Shown: one piece after another, positions 23,921-35,671 of the stretch
Position numbering within the stretch: position 1 is the first letter of the stretch
Layout: each line of letters opens with the position of its first letter
Origin: Tenrec ecaudatus
Lineage: Eukaryota; Chordata; Mammalia; Afrosoricida; Tenrecidae
Length of the DNA stretch: 64,000 nt
Assembly: GCF_050624435.1 (NCBI RefSeq)
Contig: NC_134537.1
Coordinates: 121,509,586 to 121,573,585 of the forward strand
Direction: 5' to 3'
The notes under the pieces: model-generated
The model's input: the letters and a program-made list of their open reading frames with translations, nothing else
Database searches by the model: none
What the model was told of the DNA's origin: nothing
Translations under genes and position numbers: made by a program

Positions 23921-24625
23921 GTTTTTAAGTGCCCTCCGGTTGATGCCAACTCACAGAGCAAATACTGCCCAGTCATGTGCCATCCTGAAAATCATTCCAA
24001 TTTTTGAGATCATTATTGCAATCATTGTTCATTCCACCTCATTGAGGGCCTTCCTCCTTTTTCATCGACACTCTACATTACAAATAATGGTTTCTTTCTT
24101 CAGGGACTGGTTCCTCCTGATAGCGTGTCCAAAGCACATGAGACACAGTTTCATCATATACACTTTGAAGAATTCTGGCTGTGTTTCTTTGAAGACAAAT
24201 TCATGTGTGCTTCTGACAGTTTGTGCTCTATTCAATATTCTTCACAAATAGCATAATTCAAATTAATCAGTTCTTCTCCTCCAGTCTTCCTTATTCATTG
24301 TCCAGATTTTGCAAGCATATGAGGCAACCAAAAATACCATGATTTGGTTCAGGGGCACATTAGTCTTCAATGTGACATCTTACTTTTTAACACTTTAAAG
24401 AGGTGTTAGAAATCTGTGCGGCAGATTTCCCAGTGCAATGTGTCCTTTACTTATCTTGACTGATGAGTCCACGGGGGTTGACTATAGAATCAATGAAAAT
24501 GAAATCGTTGACAGCTGAAATACTTTCTCTAAATATCATGATGTTCCTTATTGGTACAGTTGTGAGAATTTTTGTTTCTTTATGTTGAGATGTAACCCAT
24601 CTTGAAATGTATCTCTCTCCTCACA
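23921..24625 (-). mobile_element. RTE LINE, 3' part
   Basis: Complement of the RTE 3' end ('AGTGCCCTCCGGTTGATG') through the C-terminal coding region ('TGTCCAAAGCACATGAGAC', 'GCAAGCATATGAGGCAACC') to the post-RT block ('TGTTGAGATGTAACCCATC'). It is 5'-truncated. The 111-codon plus-strand frame over it is antisense to the LINE. Confidence 0.85.
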
Positions 24626-25344
24626 TGCTCAATTTGAAATCAATATGTATAGCACAGGGAATATTTATACAAGCATCTGAAATCATTCCTCCGGTGTCAA
24701 TTAAGAATATACTCAGTTATGAAAAGCAGAAAATACTACCTCTGGGTCTTAAGTAATAAGAGTTTTTATTAAAAACACTAACAAGAATCTAGAGTATTTC
24801 AATGCCTTAACAATGTCAACAGGGGCCCAGGATCCTTCCAGTTTCCTGCCCTTCAGTCATGTTTTCCTCCCCGTGGTCATGACTGTAAGATTTCTTCCAC
24901 CTTTGAATACAATTGTCACACTCAAAACAGGGGAAATGTACACAGAGTAGCCTTTTTTTGGGGAGGCTGTGTCTTTAATATGGAAGGAGGTGAAATTGTC
25001 CTGGAGACTTCTATCTTCATCTCATCAGCCAGAACTATATGCAGGATCACTCCAAGGTGCAATCAAGGCTGGAAATTTAAGCATAGTGTTCCAGCACCAT
25101 GATACAGAAGAGAAAGAAATGAAAGAGTTAAAACAAGTGCTGAGTTAGCCAACTTACAGTATCTACCACACCTCGTGACATCATTTAATCAAGGGGACCC
25201 AATGACTCCATATTCTTAATGAAAGTATGACCACATGTTTGTCTTTTTGTTGTTTATTTATGTAGCTTTTAAGTAGCACAGCCTAGTCATAATTCTCACA
25301 TAAAGACACATAATCAGCAACTTTTCTTTTTAGTAAATTGTCTG
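24626..25344. other. unassigned sequence
   Basis: No gene or named repeat seen. Confidence 0.35.
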
Positions 25345-25760
25345 TTTTATTTGAAATAATTGTCTAGATTGGATGTGTATTGCTACACAACAAATTATAC
25401 CAAAATTGAGTGGCTTAACACAGCAAACATTTATTACCTCATAGTTTCTGTGAGTCAGGATTGCAGGTGTGGCTTATCTGGGTGTCTTTGCCTCAGGATC
25501 TCACACCAGGTGTCACCACAGAATTCAATCTCCTGTCATTGTCCGGCTCAGGAAGATCTGTTTTATAGATTGTTCACACAGATGTTACCAGTATTCACTT
25601 TCCCACTGGCAGGTGACCAATGGTCTTAGTTCCTTGCTGCCTGGATCTCTCCACGGAGCTGTTCAGAAAATGCAAGTGGACTTCTCACAGAGCAAGCAGG
25701 CAAGAGAATGCCAAAGAAACAGAGTGAGACAGAACCCACGGTCTGTTTGCAAACTTAGCT
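25345..25760. repeat. ancient eutherian interspersed repeat, class not assigned
   Basis: The string 'GCTACACAACAAATTATACC', then 'GTGGCTTAACACAGCAAAC' and 'TTATTACCTCATAGTTTCTG', belongs to a widespread old mammalian repeat, probably LTR-type or a MER element. I cannot give the exact family. Two overlapping frames here (89 and 114 codons) follow from this and show no gene features. Confidence 0.55.
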
Positions 25761-25772
25761 CAGAGGTTCTAT

Positions 25773-26142
25773 GGCATCCTTGTTGGAATGGTGGTGCTGG
25801 CAAAGAATATTGACATTATCGTAAACTGCCATAAAAACAAATGACTCTGTCTTGGGAGAAGTACAGCCAGAATGTTCCTTAGAAGCAAGCATGATGAGAC
25901 TTGGCCTCATGTAAGTAGAGCATGTTATCAGGAGAGACGCCTCCCTGGAAACAACTTGGTGCTTGGTAAAGTGAGGGGTCAGTGCCAAAGGAATGCTCCT
26001 AATAAGGTGGACGAGACAGTGGCTTCAACAAGGACTCACATGGAACAGTAATTGTGAGGCTAGAGCAGGACTGGGTGGTGTTTCATTCCTTTGTAGATTG
26101 GGTCTCTATGAGTCAAACGGATTTGAAGACACCTAACAACCT
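25773..26142 (+). mobile_element. RTE LINE, 3' end
   Basis: Sense RTE 3' end: 'GGAATGGTGGTGCTGGC', 'GAAGTACAGCCAGAATGTTC', 'CATGTTATCAGGAGAGACG' and 'GACACCTAACAACC'. 5'-truncated copy of about 370 bp. Confidence 0.85.
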
Positions 26143-26167
26143 CTACCCGGAAATGTCTTTGAAGAAC

Positions 26168-26355
26168 ACGCCCTGGGGCCTAGCAGTTAGATGTTTGTTT
26201 AATTGCTAACTGAAGGACTTGCGGTTAGAAACCACTTAGGGAGTTCCCAAGGAAAGACCTGTGAAGTTAACAGCCCTAAGAAGTCTATAGGACAGTCCTT
26301 CTCTGGTGTATAGGGTCTCTATAAAATGGAACCGACTCAAAGGCGCACAATAACA
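26168..26355 (+). mobile_element. AfroSINE, near full length
   Basis: Head 'GCCCTGGGGCCTAGCAGTTA', body 'TTGCTAACTGAAGGACTTGC' and tail 'GTATAGGGTCTCTATAAAAT'. It follows an RTE 3' end by about 25 bp. Confidence 0.8.
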
Positions 26356-26689
26356 ATAATATATTGGAATAGAAGCATGGAAGGGGGTGAGTATCAGAAG
26401 ACAAGATCATTGGAGAGCCCTTGGCTATCTAGCCCTGTTATAGCAGAAATCATTCAAATGGATGTCTTGAACTAATCAAATTTTATTCTCTCATAGATTG
26501 CAAGGCTAAAAGTCTGAATTCAAGACGCCAGCGCTGCTGGCTCTGGAAAGTCGTCGTGTCTTTTTAACATCTGTTGATGTGATGAAGTAAAATTGCTGGG
26601 TATCGTTCTTCTACCATGTGTTTGTAACGCCTAGGAAAACAATGAAATGCTTGCAGGAGACCAGGCAAGTAGCGTGTGTGAAGCACTAG
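26356..26689. other. unassigned sequence
   Basis: No recognised feature. Confidence 0.35.
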
Positions 26690-27290
26690 TAGAGGTGCTT
26701 GTTCAGTTTGGGCATTCCATTAAGTACATGTGAGCCAAATAAGAAGCAGAAGCAAAGTGAAGCCTGTGACCCTAAGAAACATAGATCCACCAGAGGGGCA
26801 CATACAAGATCCCTGTATGCAGTGGTGGAGGTAGTACAGGATCTGGATCTGCAGACTCAGAGGGCTTATGTCAAGACACATGCCTTGAAGCAGAGCAGTG
26901 GGCTTTCCAGAACCCAGACCAAGGCCTAGGAGAAGGGACCATGTGGCTGAGCGGAGAAGTAGAGCGAGACATGCCTGCTGGCATGGCGAGGAGATGCATC
27001 TCAGACAAAAGGACTGTATCCTTAACATTAATAACCTGTGTTATTCCCTAATAAACTCTGGGTAATGTTGGTGGCTTCTGTACAGCCACTGCAATTCATT
27101 ATCAAACTCAACAGAGACATAGAGTGTTGTGACAATATGGTTGGTAGAAGAGCAGGGGCAGGAAGATGGAGACTGGGAGCATGCTTGAACTGTAACTGTG
27201 ATTTCCTTGGGATCCGGGTTGGTTGTAGCAGAGGAGGTCAGCTGTGTCCCAACGCCATTTCCTGTTAGCCTGACAGTCTTGGAAAGCGCC
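26690..27290 (+). mobile_element. probable LTR of an endogenous retrovirus-like element, sense
   Basis: Carries a polyadenylation-type block 'TTCCCTAATAAACTCTGG' followed by 'CAGCCACTGCAATTCATTAT'. The reverse complement of 48,235-48,310 has the same order (CTAATAAACCTCAG, then GGCTACTGCAATGAAC), so the two loci hold members of one family in opposite orientation. No internal retroviral coding sequence is seen, and LTR boundaries and target duplication are not resolved. Frames here are of chance length. Confidence 0.5.
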
Positions 27291-27359
27291 GTGAATTGTG
27301 GCAGCAATCATCCCTGAGTCTAGGAAGTCCTCAGTGCACAGGCCAAGCACCAACGGACA

Positions 27360-27545
27360 CACTCCACACCTGGCTCTTCTTTCTTGATGGAACTGCGTGT
27401 CTTTCCTCTCTGCTCACTTCTCTATCCTTTGATCGCTGTAATCTAAGAAATTACCTCTGTAATCTAAGAAATTATCTCTGTAATATAAGAAATTATGCAC
27501 ACCACTTCCTAAAGAATCCCTTTTTACATTAGATCAGGAGGATCA
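27360..27545 (+). repeat. unassigned interspersed repeat with a 21-bp triplication
   Basis: Shares the order 'CTCTTCTTTCTTGATGG ... TGTAATATAAGAAAT ... ACATTAGATCAGG' with 47,800-47,952, so it is dispersed. Inside it a 21-bp unit ('CTGTAATCTAAGAAATTACCT') is tandemly repeated three times from 27,436 to 27,498; the other copy lacks the triplication. Confidence 0.55.
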
Positions 27546-27904
27546 TGGCTTAGCAAAATTGACACATATTTGAGGGAACGCAATTCAATTAATAACATGT
27601 CTTTTGCTTTTCCAGGGGCCATAATTACTACTTGAGATATTTAACTAATTGAATGTTTCATGTGATGTGCTGTATATTTTTTCTTCATGATATAGCTATA
27701 TAGGTATTCTGAAGAAATAGATAAATACATGTATACCCATACAGAGCAAGACTATGTGGTAGGGACCAGGGGTGAGAGCCCCACACTTACCTGTTAGTTA
27801 GCCATATTGTGGAATACCATTAGTATTACAAAAGCCGGTAGGGCCACCTCTCGTGAACAGGTGTCAGCAGCGCTTTCAGGCTGGTAGCAGATGAGAAAGA
27901 ATGA
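27546..27904. other. unassigned sequence
   Basis: No recognised feature. Confidence 0.35.
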
Positions 27905-28850
27905 ATAAATTCTCCTCTTTTGAAGAATCAGCTGCTGAAAGCCTCATTAATTCGCCACTGAAAACCAGCAGAAAATTGTCATATGTAAAGACACTCAGGT
28001 GAGCCATCCAGGTGGAAAGACCCTCAAAAGAAGCCCGAAGAGCTGCCTCTTCAAAGTAAGGCCAACATTGATGACATGGGCAAAGCTTTCGATGTTGATA
28101 TGGCCTGATTCGAGCCATATCAGAATGATGAGAAACTGCTTTCAACATCCATAAATAATCAGAATGTGGAATGTATGGATTATGAACTTAGGAAAATTGT
28201 ATATCATCTATAATGAAATGGAACTCATAAAAATTGATATCTTAGGCATGAGGGAGCTGGGATAAACTGGTATTTACCATTTTAAATAAAATGATCATAT
28301 AGTTTACTATGCCAGAATGACAACTTTAAGAGGAATCACGTCATCGTCAAAAGATATATTTCAAGATCTGTGTTGAAATACAAAGTTGTCTGTGATAGGA
28401 AAATATCCATATGCTGACAAAGAATAACAGTTAATACAGCTATTATGTAAACTTACTCACCAACCACTAAAGCCAATGGTGAAGAAATTAAAGACAACTA
28501 ACAATTCTTTCTATCTAAAATTCATCACACAACTAAAATGCCTAGATAGTTGCTGGTGATCGAATTACAAAACATGGAAGCGAAGACAAAGGACCAGGAG
28601 TTGGCATACATGGCCTTGGTGACAGGGAAAGAAAGATCTTCCGACCATATTTTTCAAGATCACCTACTTCTTCCCTGCAAATAACATTCTCAACAACATA
28701 AACACTGACTCTGCACATGGACTGGGCAAGATAGAATACACAAGAATCAAATTGACTACATGTGTGGAAAAAGACGATGGAGAAGCTGATACCATTAGTC
28801 AAAACAAGGCCACTCTCAACAAAAGACCGATCATCTGGGGGGGAAAGCAT
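27905..28850 (+). mobile_element. RTE LINE, 5' region and endonuclease part of a split copy
   Basis: Sense RTE from the 5' region ('GCTGCCTCTTCAAAGTAAGG') into the apurinic-type endonuclease: 'GAATGTGGAATGTATGGATT', 'AATTGATATCTTAGGCATGA', 'ACTCACCAACCACTAAAGCC' and 'TTGCTGGTGATCGAATTAC'. It stops abruptly at about 28,850, where L1 sequence begins. The RT domain of what is probably the same element follows 1.9 kb later. Many stops; not functional. Confidence 0.85.
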
Positions 28851-28854
28851 AATA

Positions 28855-30793
28855 AAGACAGAAGAAGGAAACAACATAATCAACTTGACTTCCTATATAC
28901 AGTAGCTATACTTCCTATATACATATACTGACCACTCCACTCAACAACACGTATACATCCTTCTGCACACACACAAGAAGAACATTCTCAAGAGTAGAAC
29001 ACTTGTTAGACCACACACAAAAAAATCCATTTTAAAACACTGAAATTCTACAATTCATTTCTCAGAGCACAATACTATAAACCTAAAAATCAAAAATAGA
29101 AAGAATAAGTACAAATAGCCTAATGTTCTGACACTGAGCAAGATAGTACTTAAAAACAAGATACTACTTAAAAATAAATAAAATAAGTGATAAAGTTTTT
29201 TATATCCTTGAAAACATATCATAATTAAAACATAATATATCAAAAACTTTGCGGCACAACAATAGCAGTTGTCAGAGGTCAATTTTAGCAACCAATGCAC
29301 AGATGACAAAGGAGAGAATCCAAATCAACACCTTAGCACAGTATCTTCAACAACTTGAATGAGAGCAGCAAAACACACCCTCTAACAACGGGAGAGAAAA
29401 AGGTTTAAAAATATTAAAGGATAAATAAATTAGAAAGCAGAAAAACAATGGAAAACTCAACAAGAAGTTGGTTCTTTGAAAGAATTAACAAAATCAACAA
29501 ATATTTAGCAAATTTTAAATGGGAAAAGAATGAGAAGAGGCAATTATTGAGAATTCGGTGAAAAGGGTGACAGCACACCAGAGCCAAACGAAAGAAAAGG
29601 AACAATAACAAACTACTCCAAAAGACTGTACTCCAACAAGTTTGGAAACCGAGAAGATATGGACTTCCGAAAGCACACCAACCAAATTAACACAGTCTGG
29701 AATAGAAAATTTTTAACATGCCCATAACAAAAAAAGAAATAGGAGAGGCAATTTAAAAATTCTCAACCAAGAAAAGTCCAGGAGAAATGTAAACCATTAA
29801 GTTTACAGAGGGCTTCTATCAAGTGTTCAGAGAAACCTTGTCACCAATTCTACATGTGCTATTTCAGAATATAAAAAAGGAAAGCAACCTCCTAAATTTA
29901 TTTTATGAAGTGAGCATAATGCTGAAATCAAACCAGGTAAAGACTTCACAAGAATACAAAGCCGCAGACCAATGTCACTTATGAACATAGACACGAAAAT
30001 TCTCAACAAAATCCTGACCAACAGAATCCAACAATTTTAAAAAATCATGATTAAGTGAGATTCATGCCAGGTCCACAAGGAAGGTTCAACATTAGAAAAG
30101 CAATCAATATAATCCACCACATAAACAAGTAGTAAGAAACACAAGATCATATCAATAGTTGCATAAAAGGCATTCAATATTATCTAACACCCATTTCTGA
30201 TCAAAATACTCAATAAAACAGTAATAGAATAATAGGCATAATAGGCCATATATAGAAAACCAATAGCCAACATCTTGCTGAATGGGGAAAACTGAGAACA
30301 TTTCCACTTGCACAGGAACCAGACAAGGACACCCCTGTCACCACTTTCATTCAACATTCGACTCGAAGGCTTTGCTGGAACCATCAGAGGGCAAAAGAAA
30401 GAAAGAAAGGAAATAAAGTTGTGCGAAGAAGTGAAATTCTCACTATTCACAGATGGCATGATTTTACATATATATAGAAAGCTCAAAGGACTCAATAAAA
30501 AGATTGTTGGAAACAAGTGAAAGATTCAGCAACATGGTAAGATGCAAGATTCACCTGCAAGAAAAAATCAGTCTGATTCCTGTGTATTAATGAAGGGAAC
30601 TTAGAAAAAAAACCTCAAGAAAAAAAATCATCTACAATAGCCATATTTACAAATAAACCTAACCAGAGAAACAAACTAATACCAGAAAATGAACCAGACA
30701 GACACAAATGGAAGAATATCCCATGTTCATGGATAGAAGGGAAACTTCCATGACACCGTGGAAATGTCAATGCCCCCCAAAGCAATTGATAGG
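28855..30793 (+). mobile_element. L1 ORF2 fragment inside an RTE copy
   Basis: 1.9 kb of L1 ORF2 in sense orientation: the end of the endonuclease, then 'GAAGTTGGTTCTTTGAAAG', 'AAAATTCTCAACAAAATCC', 'CAAGGAAGGTTCAACATTAG' and 'ATGGGGAAAACTGAGAAC'. The reverse transcriptase active box reads Phe-Thr-Asp-Gly at about 30,446-30,457 where L1 normally has (F/Y)ADD, so a catalytic Asp is lost. Stops and frameshifts are frequent. Neither ORF1 nor a 3' UTR or poly(A) is present: the fragment is cut at both ends and joined to RTE on both sides. Confidence 0.88.
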
Positions 30794-31354
30794 CCTTGAA
30801 AGGAATGGGAATTCCAGAACACTTCATTGTTCTCACAGAGGCACTTGCAGGGACCCAGCCAGAGACTATTGCATGGTTTAAAATGAGGAAAGCTGGGCAC
30901 CAGGGTTGTCTCCTCTCACTGTATTTAGTCAATCTATGCTGAGTAAATACTCAAGAGGTGGAATAAAAAGACGTACTGACCATCAGGATTGGCAGAATGC
31001 TTACTTACAACCAGTGATGTGAAGATGATACAACCTTGCTTGCTGAAAGTGAAGCGCCTTGAAGCACTTGCTGATGAAGATCTAGGATTGCATTCTTCAG
31101 TCTGGATGACAACTCAATGTAAATAAAACAAAACTTCCCACCACTAGGCGAATAAACAACATGGTAAACAGAGAAAAGATTGAAGTTGTCAAGGATTTCA
31201 TCCCGCTTGGATCACTATCAATGCTCCTGAAAACAGAAGTCAAGATATCGAATAACGTATTGCATTGGGTAAATTTGCCATCCAAGGCCTCTTTAAAATG
31301 TTGAAAGTAGGAGGTTACTTTGAAGATTAAGGTGCACCTGGCCAAAGTCATAGT
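30794..31354 (+). mobile_element. RTE LINE, reverse transcriptase part of the split copy
   Basis: Sense RTE from 'TGGGAATTCCAGAACACTTC' through 'GATACAACCTTGCTTGCTG' and 'AGAAAAGATTGAAGTTGTCA' to 'GGTGCACCTGGCCAAAGTCA'. About 1 kb of RTE that should lie between the endonuclease block ending at 28,850 and this point is absent. It is interrupted at 31,354 by an antisense L1 and resumes at 32,688. Confidence 0.88.
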
Positions 31355-32687
31355 ATTTTTATTATAATAGTTTTATTGACATACAATTCACATATCATGC
31401 ACTTCAATAGTTCGGTCATATCCTAAAGAGTTGCACAATTACCACAATCAGTTCCAGACCATTTTCTTCCTTCCTGCACCCACTGCTACCAGCATTCCAT
31501 TCCCTCCAACCTGCTCCCACCCCGCCACATGCCCCTAATAAACCATTGATCTAGTTACTATCTTTATAGATCCACCCGTCCTAGATTTCATATACTGGAA
31601 AACATCCCCCGCCCCACCTCCCAAAAAAGGAAAATAACAGCAAAACAATAATAATAACAAAGTAAAGCAGAGAAAACCTCAAATTAAAAAGAATGCAGAA
31701 AATAACAGCAACCAGAACATATTTTAAATGGGTTAAAAGGAAGAGCAAATGATAAGGTGTTAGATTTTAATCTAACTGGTTCTACAACAATCCACTTTTC
31801 AGTGCACTCTATACACTATCGCTGTACACGCATCCCTAGTCCAAAGCGGGAGGAGATTCACTGAAGGCTCAATTCATGTGTCTTTCCATTTTTTTAAAAA
31901 ATATGAAACGAGGAGATCAGATGATAGGGTATTCCATTTTAGCCTTACTACATCCGCCATAAATGAGTTTACAATGCACAATGGATTGTTGCAGAACCAG
32001 TTAGGTTAAAGTCTCCGTCTAACTGGAAGATTATTCACCTCGCTCAACTATGTCAAAGGAGATTCCCAGAGGGATTATCAATGTAGGGACTTGGCAAATG
32101 GATTTAGTGCTTCCACTGTTCTCCATAGCCTTCAGCGAACACTGTGTTCACAATTTAACTTCTGGTATAATTCCTTCCTTTGGATCTGGATTTTATTATT
32201 TATACTACTTAGATCACAGAGGCTGGTGTGCTTCTTCCATGTGGACGCAGACGATGCCTCATTTAGATGACTGCTTGTTGAAGGCAGCCTGTGAGACTCC
32301 AGACACTATTCTTTTTAATAGTCAGACATTATCTGCTTTCTTCACCACACTTGGCCATCTGATCCATCTGTAGTGGGCTCTTTCTGAGGGTGAGTATCGA
32401 GTAGGACCAGGTCATAAGAACTAACTGTTCTTAGATTGGGGCTAGAATTAAGTGTGAACCCAAAATCCATTTGCATGACTGTGGTTTACATACATCTCTG
32501 ATTCACTCTACTGGACAAAATGAAGCCAGTTAGATGATAGAAAACATTGCCAATCATCCTCATGGGACATAAGGTAATTCTATTGATAATGCCATTAATT
32601 TATCCCTTAGTATAGAATTTAACACACTGTTGAGAAAGGGAAATAATGCAAGTATAGGCTGGCTCCAAACCACATTACCTGAATTGT
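31355..32687 (-). mobile_element. L1 3' end insertion in the RTE, with target-site duplication
   Basis: Antisense L1 3' UTR of 1.3 kb, starting at a T-rich end ('TTTATTGACATACAATTCAC' is the complement of its last bases). It contains 'GCTGGTGTGCTTCTTCCATG', shared with the L1 at 58,560-59,315. Its 3' terminus differs from the other L1 copies here, so it is another subfamily. 'TCATAGT' flanks it at 31,348-31,354 and 32,688-32,694, and RTE continues in register on both sides. The part 32,540-32,687 is less certain. Confidence 0.85.
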
Positions 32688-33060
32688 TCATAGTGTATTC
32701 AAGTGCCTCATATGCATGTGCAAAGGGAACATTGAATAAGGAAGACCAAAAGAGAAGCGACACAATTGAAGTGTGGTCCATGAACTGCTAAAAGGACAAG
32801 CAAATCTGTCTTGGAATAAGGACAGCCAGAATGTTCCTTAAAGACAACGATGGCAAGATGACATCTCACATACTTTGAACATGTTGTCAGTAGAGACTAG
32901 TCCCCAGAGAAGGACAATGTGCTTCTTAAAGTGGAGGAGCAGCCAAAAATAAGAAGGCCCGTGAGCGATAGATTGACAGAGTGGCATCTCCTTCTGTTAT
33001 ACCTAGAGTCATTATGAGTCAGAACTGACTGGATGGAACCTTACCACAACCACCCAAAGC
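32688..33060 (+). mobile_element. RTE LINE, 3' end of the split copy
   Basis: Continues the interrupted RTE: 'TTCAAGTGCCTCATATGCAT', 'AAATCTGTCTTGGAATAAGG', 'GAACATGTTGTCAGTAGAG', and the tail 'ATTATGAGTCAGAACTGACT'. Confidence 0.88.
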
Positions 33061-33484
33061 AACCTCAAAACACAGTGCAATCCTAATCTAAATCCCAACT
33101 TTGTTCTCTAAAGAAATAGTAAATCTAATTAATAGCTTCAGAAAGAGAGAGAGAAGATCCAAGGTAAGTAAGGAAATGCTTAGACCAACAACATAGGAGG
33201 CCTTGCACCACGCAACAAATGTTTTATGAGACTACTGCCAGATGGGAAAAAACACCAAGACATATACAGGCAATAGACCACAGGACATGCAGTCATTTAA
33301 GCAGAGAAAACGGAAGAAAAAAAAAAGAAGAGGAAATACATAGAGGAAAGGAGAACAGAGAAGAACCAAAGGGGGGGGGGGCAGGGAGGAAAGGAAAGGA
33401 AAAAGAATAAAAAGCAAAAGAAAGAAAAATAGATTTTTGACAAAAGCTAAATTAAAAGGGGGAAAGGAGGAGGAAAAATCATTA
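33061..33484. other. purine-rich unassigned sequence
   Basis: A-rich and G-rich stretch between two RTE copies, with a poly(G) run at about 33,370-33,380. No gene seen. Confidence 0.45.
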
Positions 33485-35325
33485 GAAAGGATCAGTTGGG
33501 GGTGGGACTTATTATCTCAATCCAGGAGCTCTATAGCTGTGGATGCGAGAGTGTGCGGATGTCAGAAGAAACTCTGAAAATTGCTATTAATCCTCGAGCA
33601 GCTAAAGCAAATAAAAGAAAAATGATATCAAGAAGACAAATAGACACTTTCAAAGGGCAGCTTGAGAAGACAACTCCAAATGTTATGACAAAATGTGCGA
33701 TAACCTTGATTCGGAAACCAAAAGAGAAGAACACACTCAGCATACCTGAAACTGAAAGAACTCAAGGAAAAAAGTCAACCCTCAGATTGCAATTTTGAAA
33801 GATTCCAGAGGCAAAATATGGAATCAGTCAGGAAGCATCAAAAAGAGATGGACAGAATAGACAGTCACTGTACCAGAATGAATTAGTTGACATTCCGCCA
33901 CTTCAGGAATGAACATATGACCAAAAGCCAGGGTACTGAAATAAGAAGTTCAAGCTGCACTGAATGAATTAACTAAAAACAAGGCTTCATGAAACGACGT
34001 TTCATAAAAGGGAAGAAACACTGGAATTACTCACTCGCTATGCCAGGATATGTGGAAGACAGCTCATGGACAACTGACTGAGAAAAGATCCACATTTGTG
34101 CACATTCCAAAGAAAGGTGACACAACAGAAGGCTCAAACTATAGAACAATATCATTGATATATACAAGTAAAATTTTACTAAGGATCATCAAAATTGGCT
34201 ACATCACCCTATTGACGGAGAACTGGCATAAGTTCAGGTCAGATTCAGAGGAGGATGTGTAACAAGGAATATTGGTGCCGGTGTCAGATGGAAATTGAGT
34301 CAAGGCAGAGAATACCAGAAAGATACTTATTTGTGTTTCAATTACTATGTCAAGGCATTCGACTGTGTGGACTGTGGATAGCCTTTAGATAAATGGGAAT
34401 TCCATAATTATTCATTGTAATCATTTAGAACTTGTACATGGATCAAGAGGCAGTTGTGTAAACAGGACAAGAGAATATTGCATGGTGTAAAATCAGGAAA
34501 GGTGTGGGACAGGATTGTATCCTCTCACTATACTTGTTCATCATATGCTGAGCAAATCATCAGAGAAACTGGATTATATGAAGAAGAGTGTGGCATCAGG
34601 ATTGGATGAAGGCTTACTAAAAACCTGTGGTTTGAAGATGACACAAACCTCACTTTCTTAAAGTGAGGAAGAATTGAAGCACTTGCTGATGAAGATCAAG
34701 GATACCAACATTCAGAATGGATTGCAACTTAATGGAAAGAAGACCAAAATCCTCACAACTGGACTAATAGGCAACATCATGATAAATGGAGAAAAGGTTG
34801 AAGTTGTCAAGGATTTTGTCTTCCTTAGATCCACAATCTATGCTCATAGAAGCAACAGTCAAGAGACCAAAAGACATGTTGCATTAGGTAAATCTGCTGC
34901 ACAAGATCCCTTGAGTATTGAGGACCCAAGCGAAAGTTGGACATTGAATAAAGAAGACTGTAGAGGAGTTGATGCATTTGAATTGTGGTGCTGGAGAATA
35001 TTGGAAGTACCACAGACTGCTAAAAGGACCAACGGATCTGTCGTGGAAGAAGTGATGCCAGAGTGCTCCTTGGATGGCAAGGCCGTCTTGCATGCTTTGG
35101 ACATATTTTCAGGAGAAACCAGTCCCTAGAGAAGGACATCATGCTTGATAAAGTGGAGGGGCGGCTCAAATAAGGTGGACCGATTTTCAGTAAGATGGCT
35201 TGATACGGTGGCTACATCAATGCTCCAAGGCACAGGAACCATGAAGTGTTTTGTTCTGTTGTTCACAGGGTCTCTATGGGTTGGAGCCAATTCGGTGACA
35301 CCTAAAACAACAAATTACTTCCTTT
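33485..35325 (+). mobile_element. RTE LINE, long sense copy
   Basis: 1.8 kb covering the linker after the endonuclease ('CCTCGAGCAGCTAAAGC', 'GGGCAGCTTGAGAAGACAAC'), the full RT ('CCAAAGAAAGGTGACACAAC', 'TGTCAAGGCATTCGACTGTG') and the 3' end ('GGTCTCTATGGGTTGGAGCC'). The RT catalytic box reads Phe-Glu-Asp-Asp at 34,631-34,642, so both catalytic Asp codons survive. Internal stops and a deletion near 34,900 break the reading frame. It is the least damaged RTE in the window. Confidence 0.9.
34674..35129 (+). pseudogene. RTE ORF2 C-terminal remnant, 151 codons open
   Basis: Open frame downstream of the FEDD box, corresponding to the RT thumb and C-terminal region. Visible family strings are 'LQLNGKKTKILTTG', 'INGEKVEVVKDFVFL' and 'DAFELWCWRILEVP'. 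About 80 bp are deleted between 'LGKSAAQ' (about 34,905) and the DAFELWCW block, but the deletion keeps frame. It has no start context and is part of a dead LINE, so it is not an expressed gene on this evidence. Confidence 0.8.
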
Positions 35326-35654
35326 AAATCTCATCCATCATGTTAAAAAAATTACCCAGTTCTTTTACTTTTATCTGATAGATCGGTATTGATCTTTCCA
35401 CTTTTACCCCATGCATATTTTAACTTCCCTTATATATTGTCTACCTCTTTACCCCTCTGTGATGTCTTCTAAAACAACTCCATCAACAGATCCTTTACCT
35501 CATTGACTTACTTCCGAGCTGTATATTTACTTTCTGCATGTGCTTCACCTGCATTGATGGTTCCTGCTGTAGATGTGCCTGTTTTTCTCTCCACGTGTTT
35601 ATTTATTTACTTTAATCTTGTTTTAGCTATGCTGTTATTTCCGTTTTTTTCCTT
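35326..35654. other. T-rich unassigned sequence
   Basis: Pyrimidine-rich DNA, possibly an old antisense LINE; not assigned. Confidence 0.3.
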
Positions 35655-35671
35655 CAAGGACTACATGTTTT

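Noticed and set aside
23916..24251. 111-codon plus-strand frame
   Set aside because: Antisense to an RTE 3' end.
30184..30516. 110-codon minus-strand frame
   Set aside because: Antisense to the L1 ORF2 fragment.
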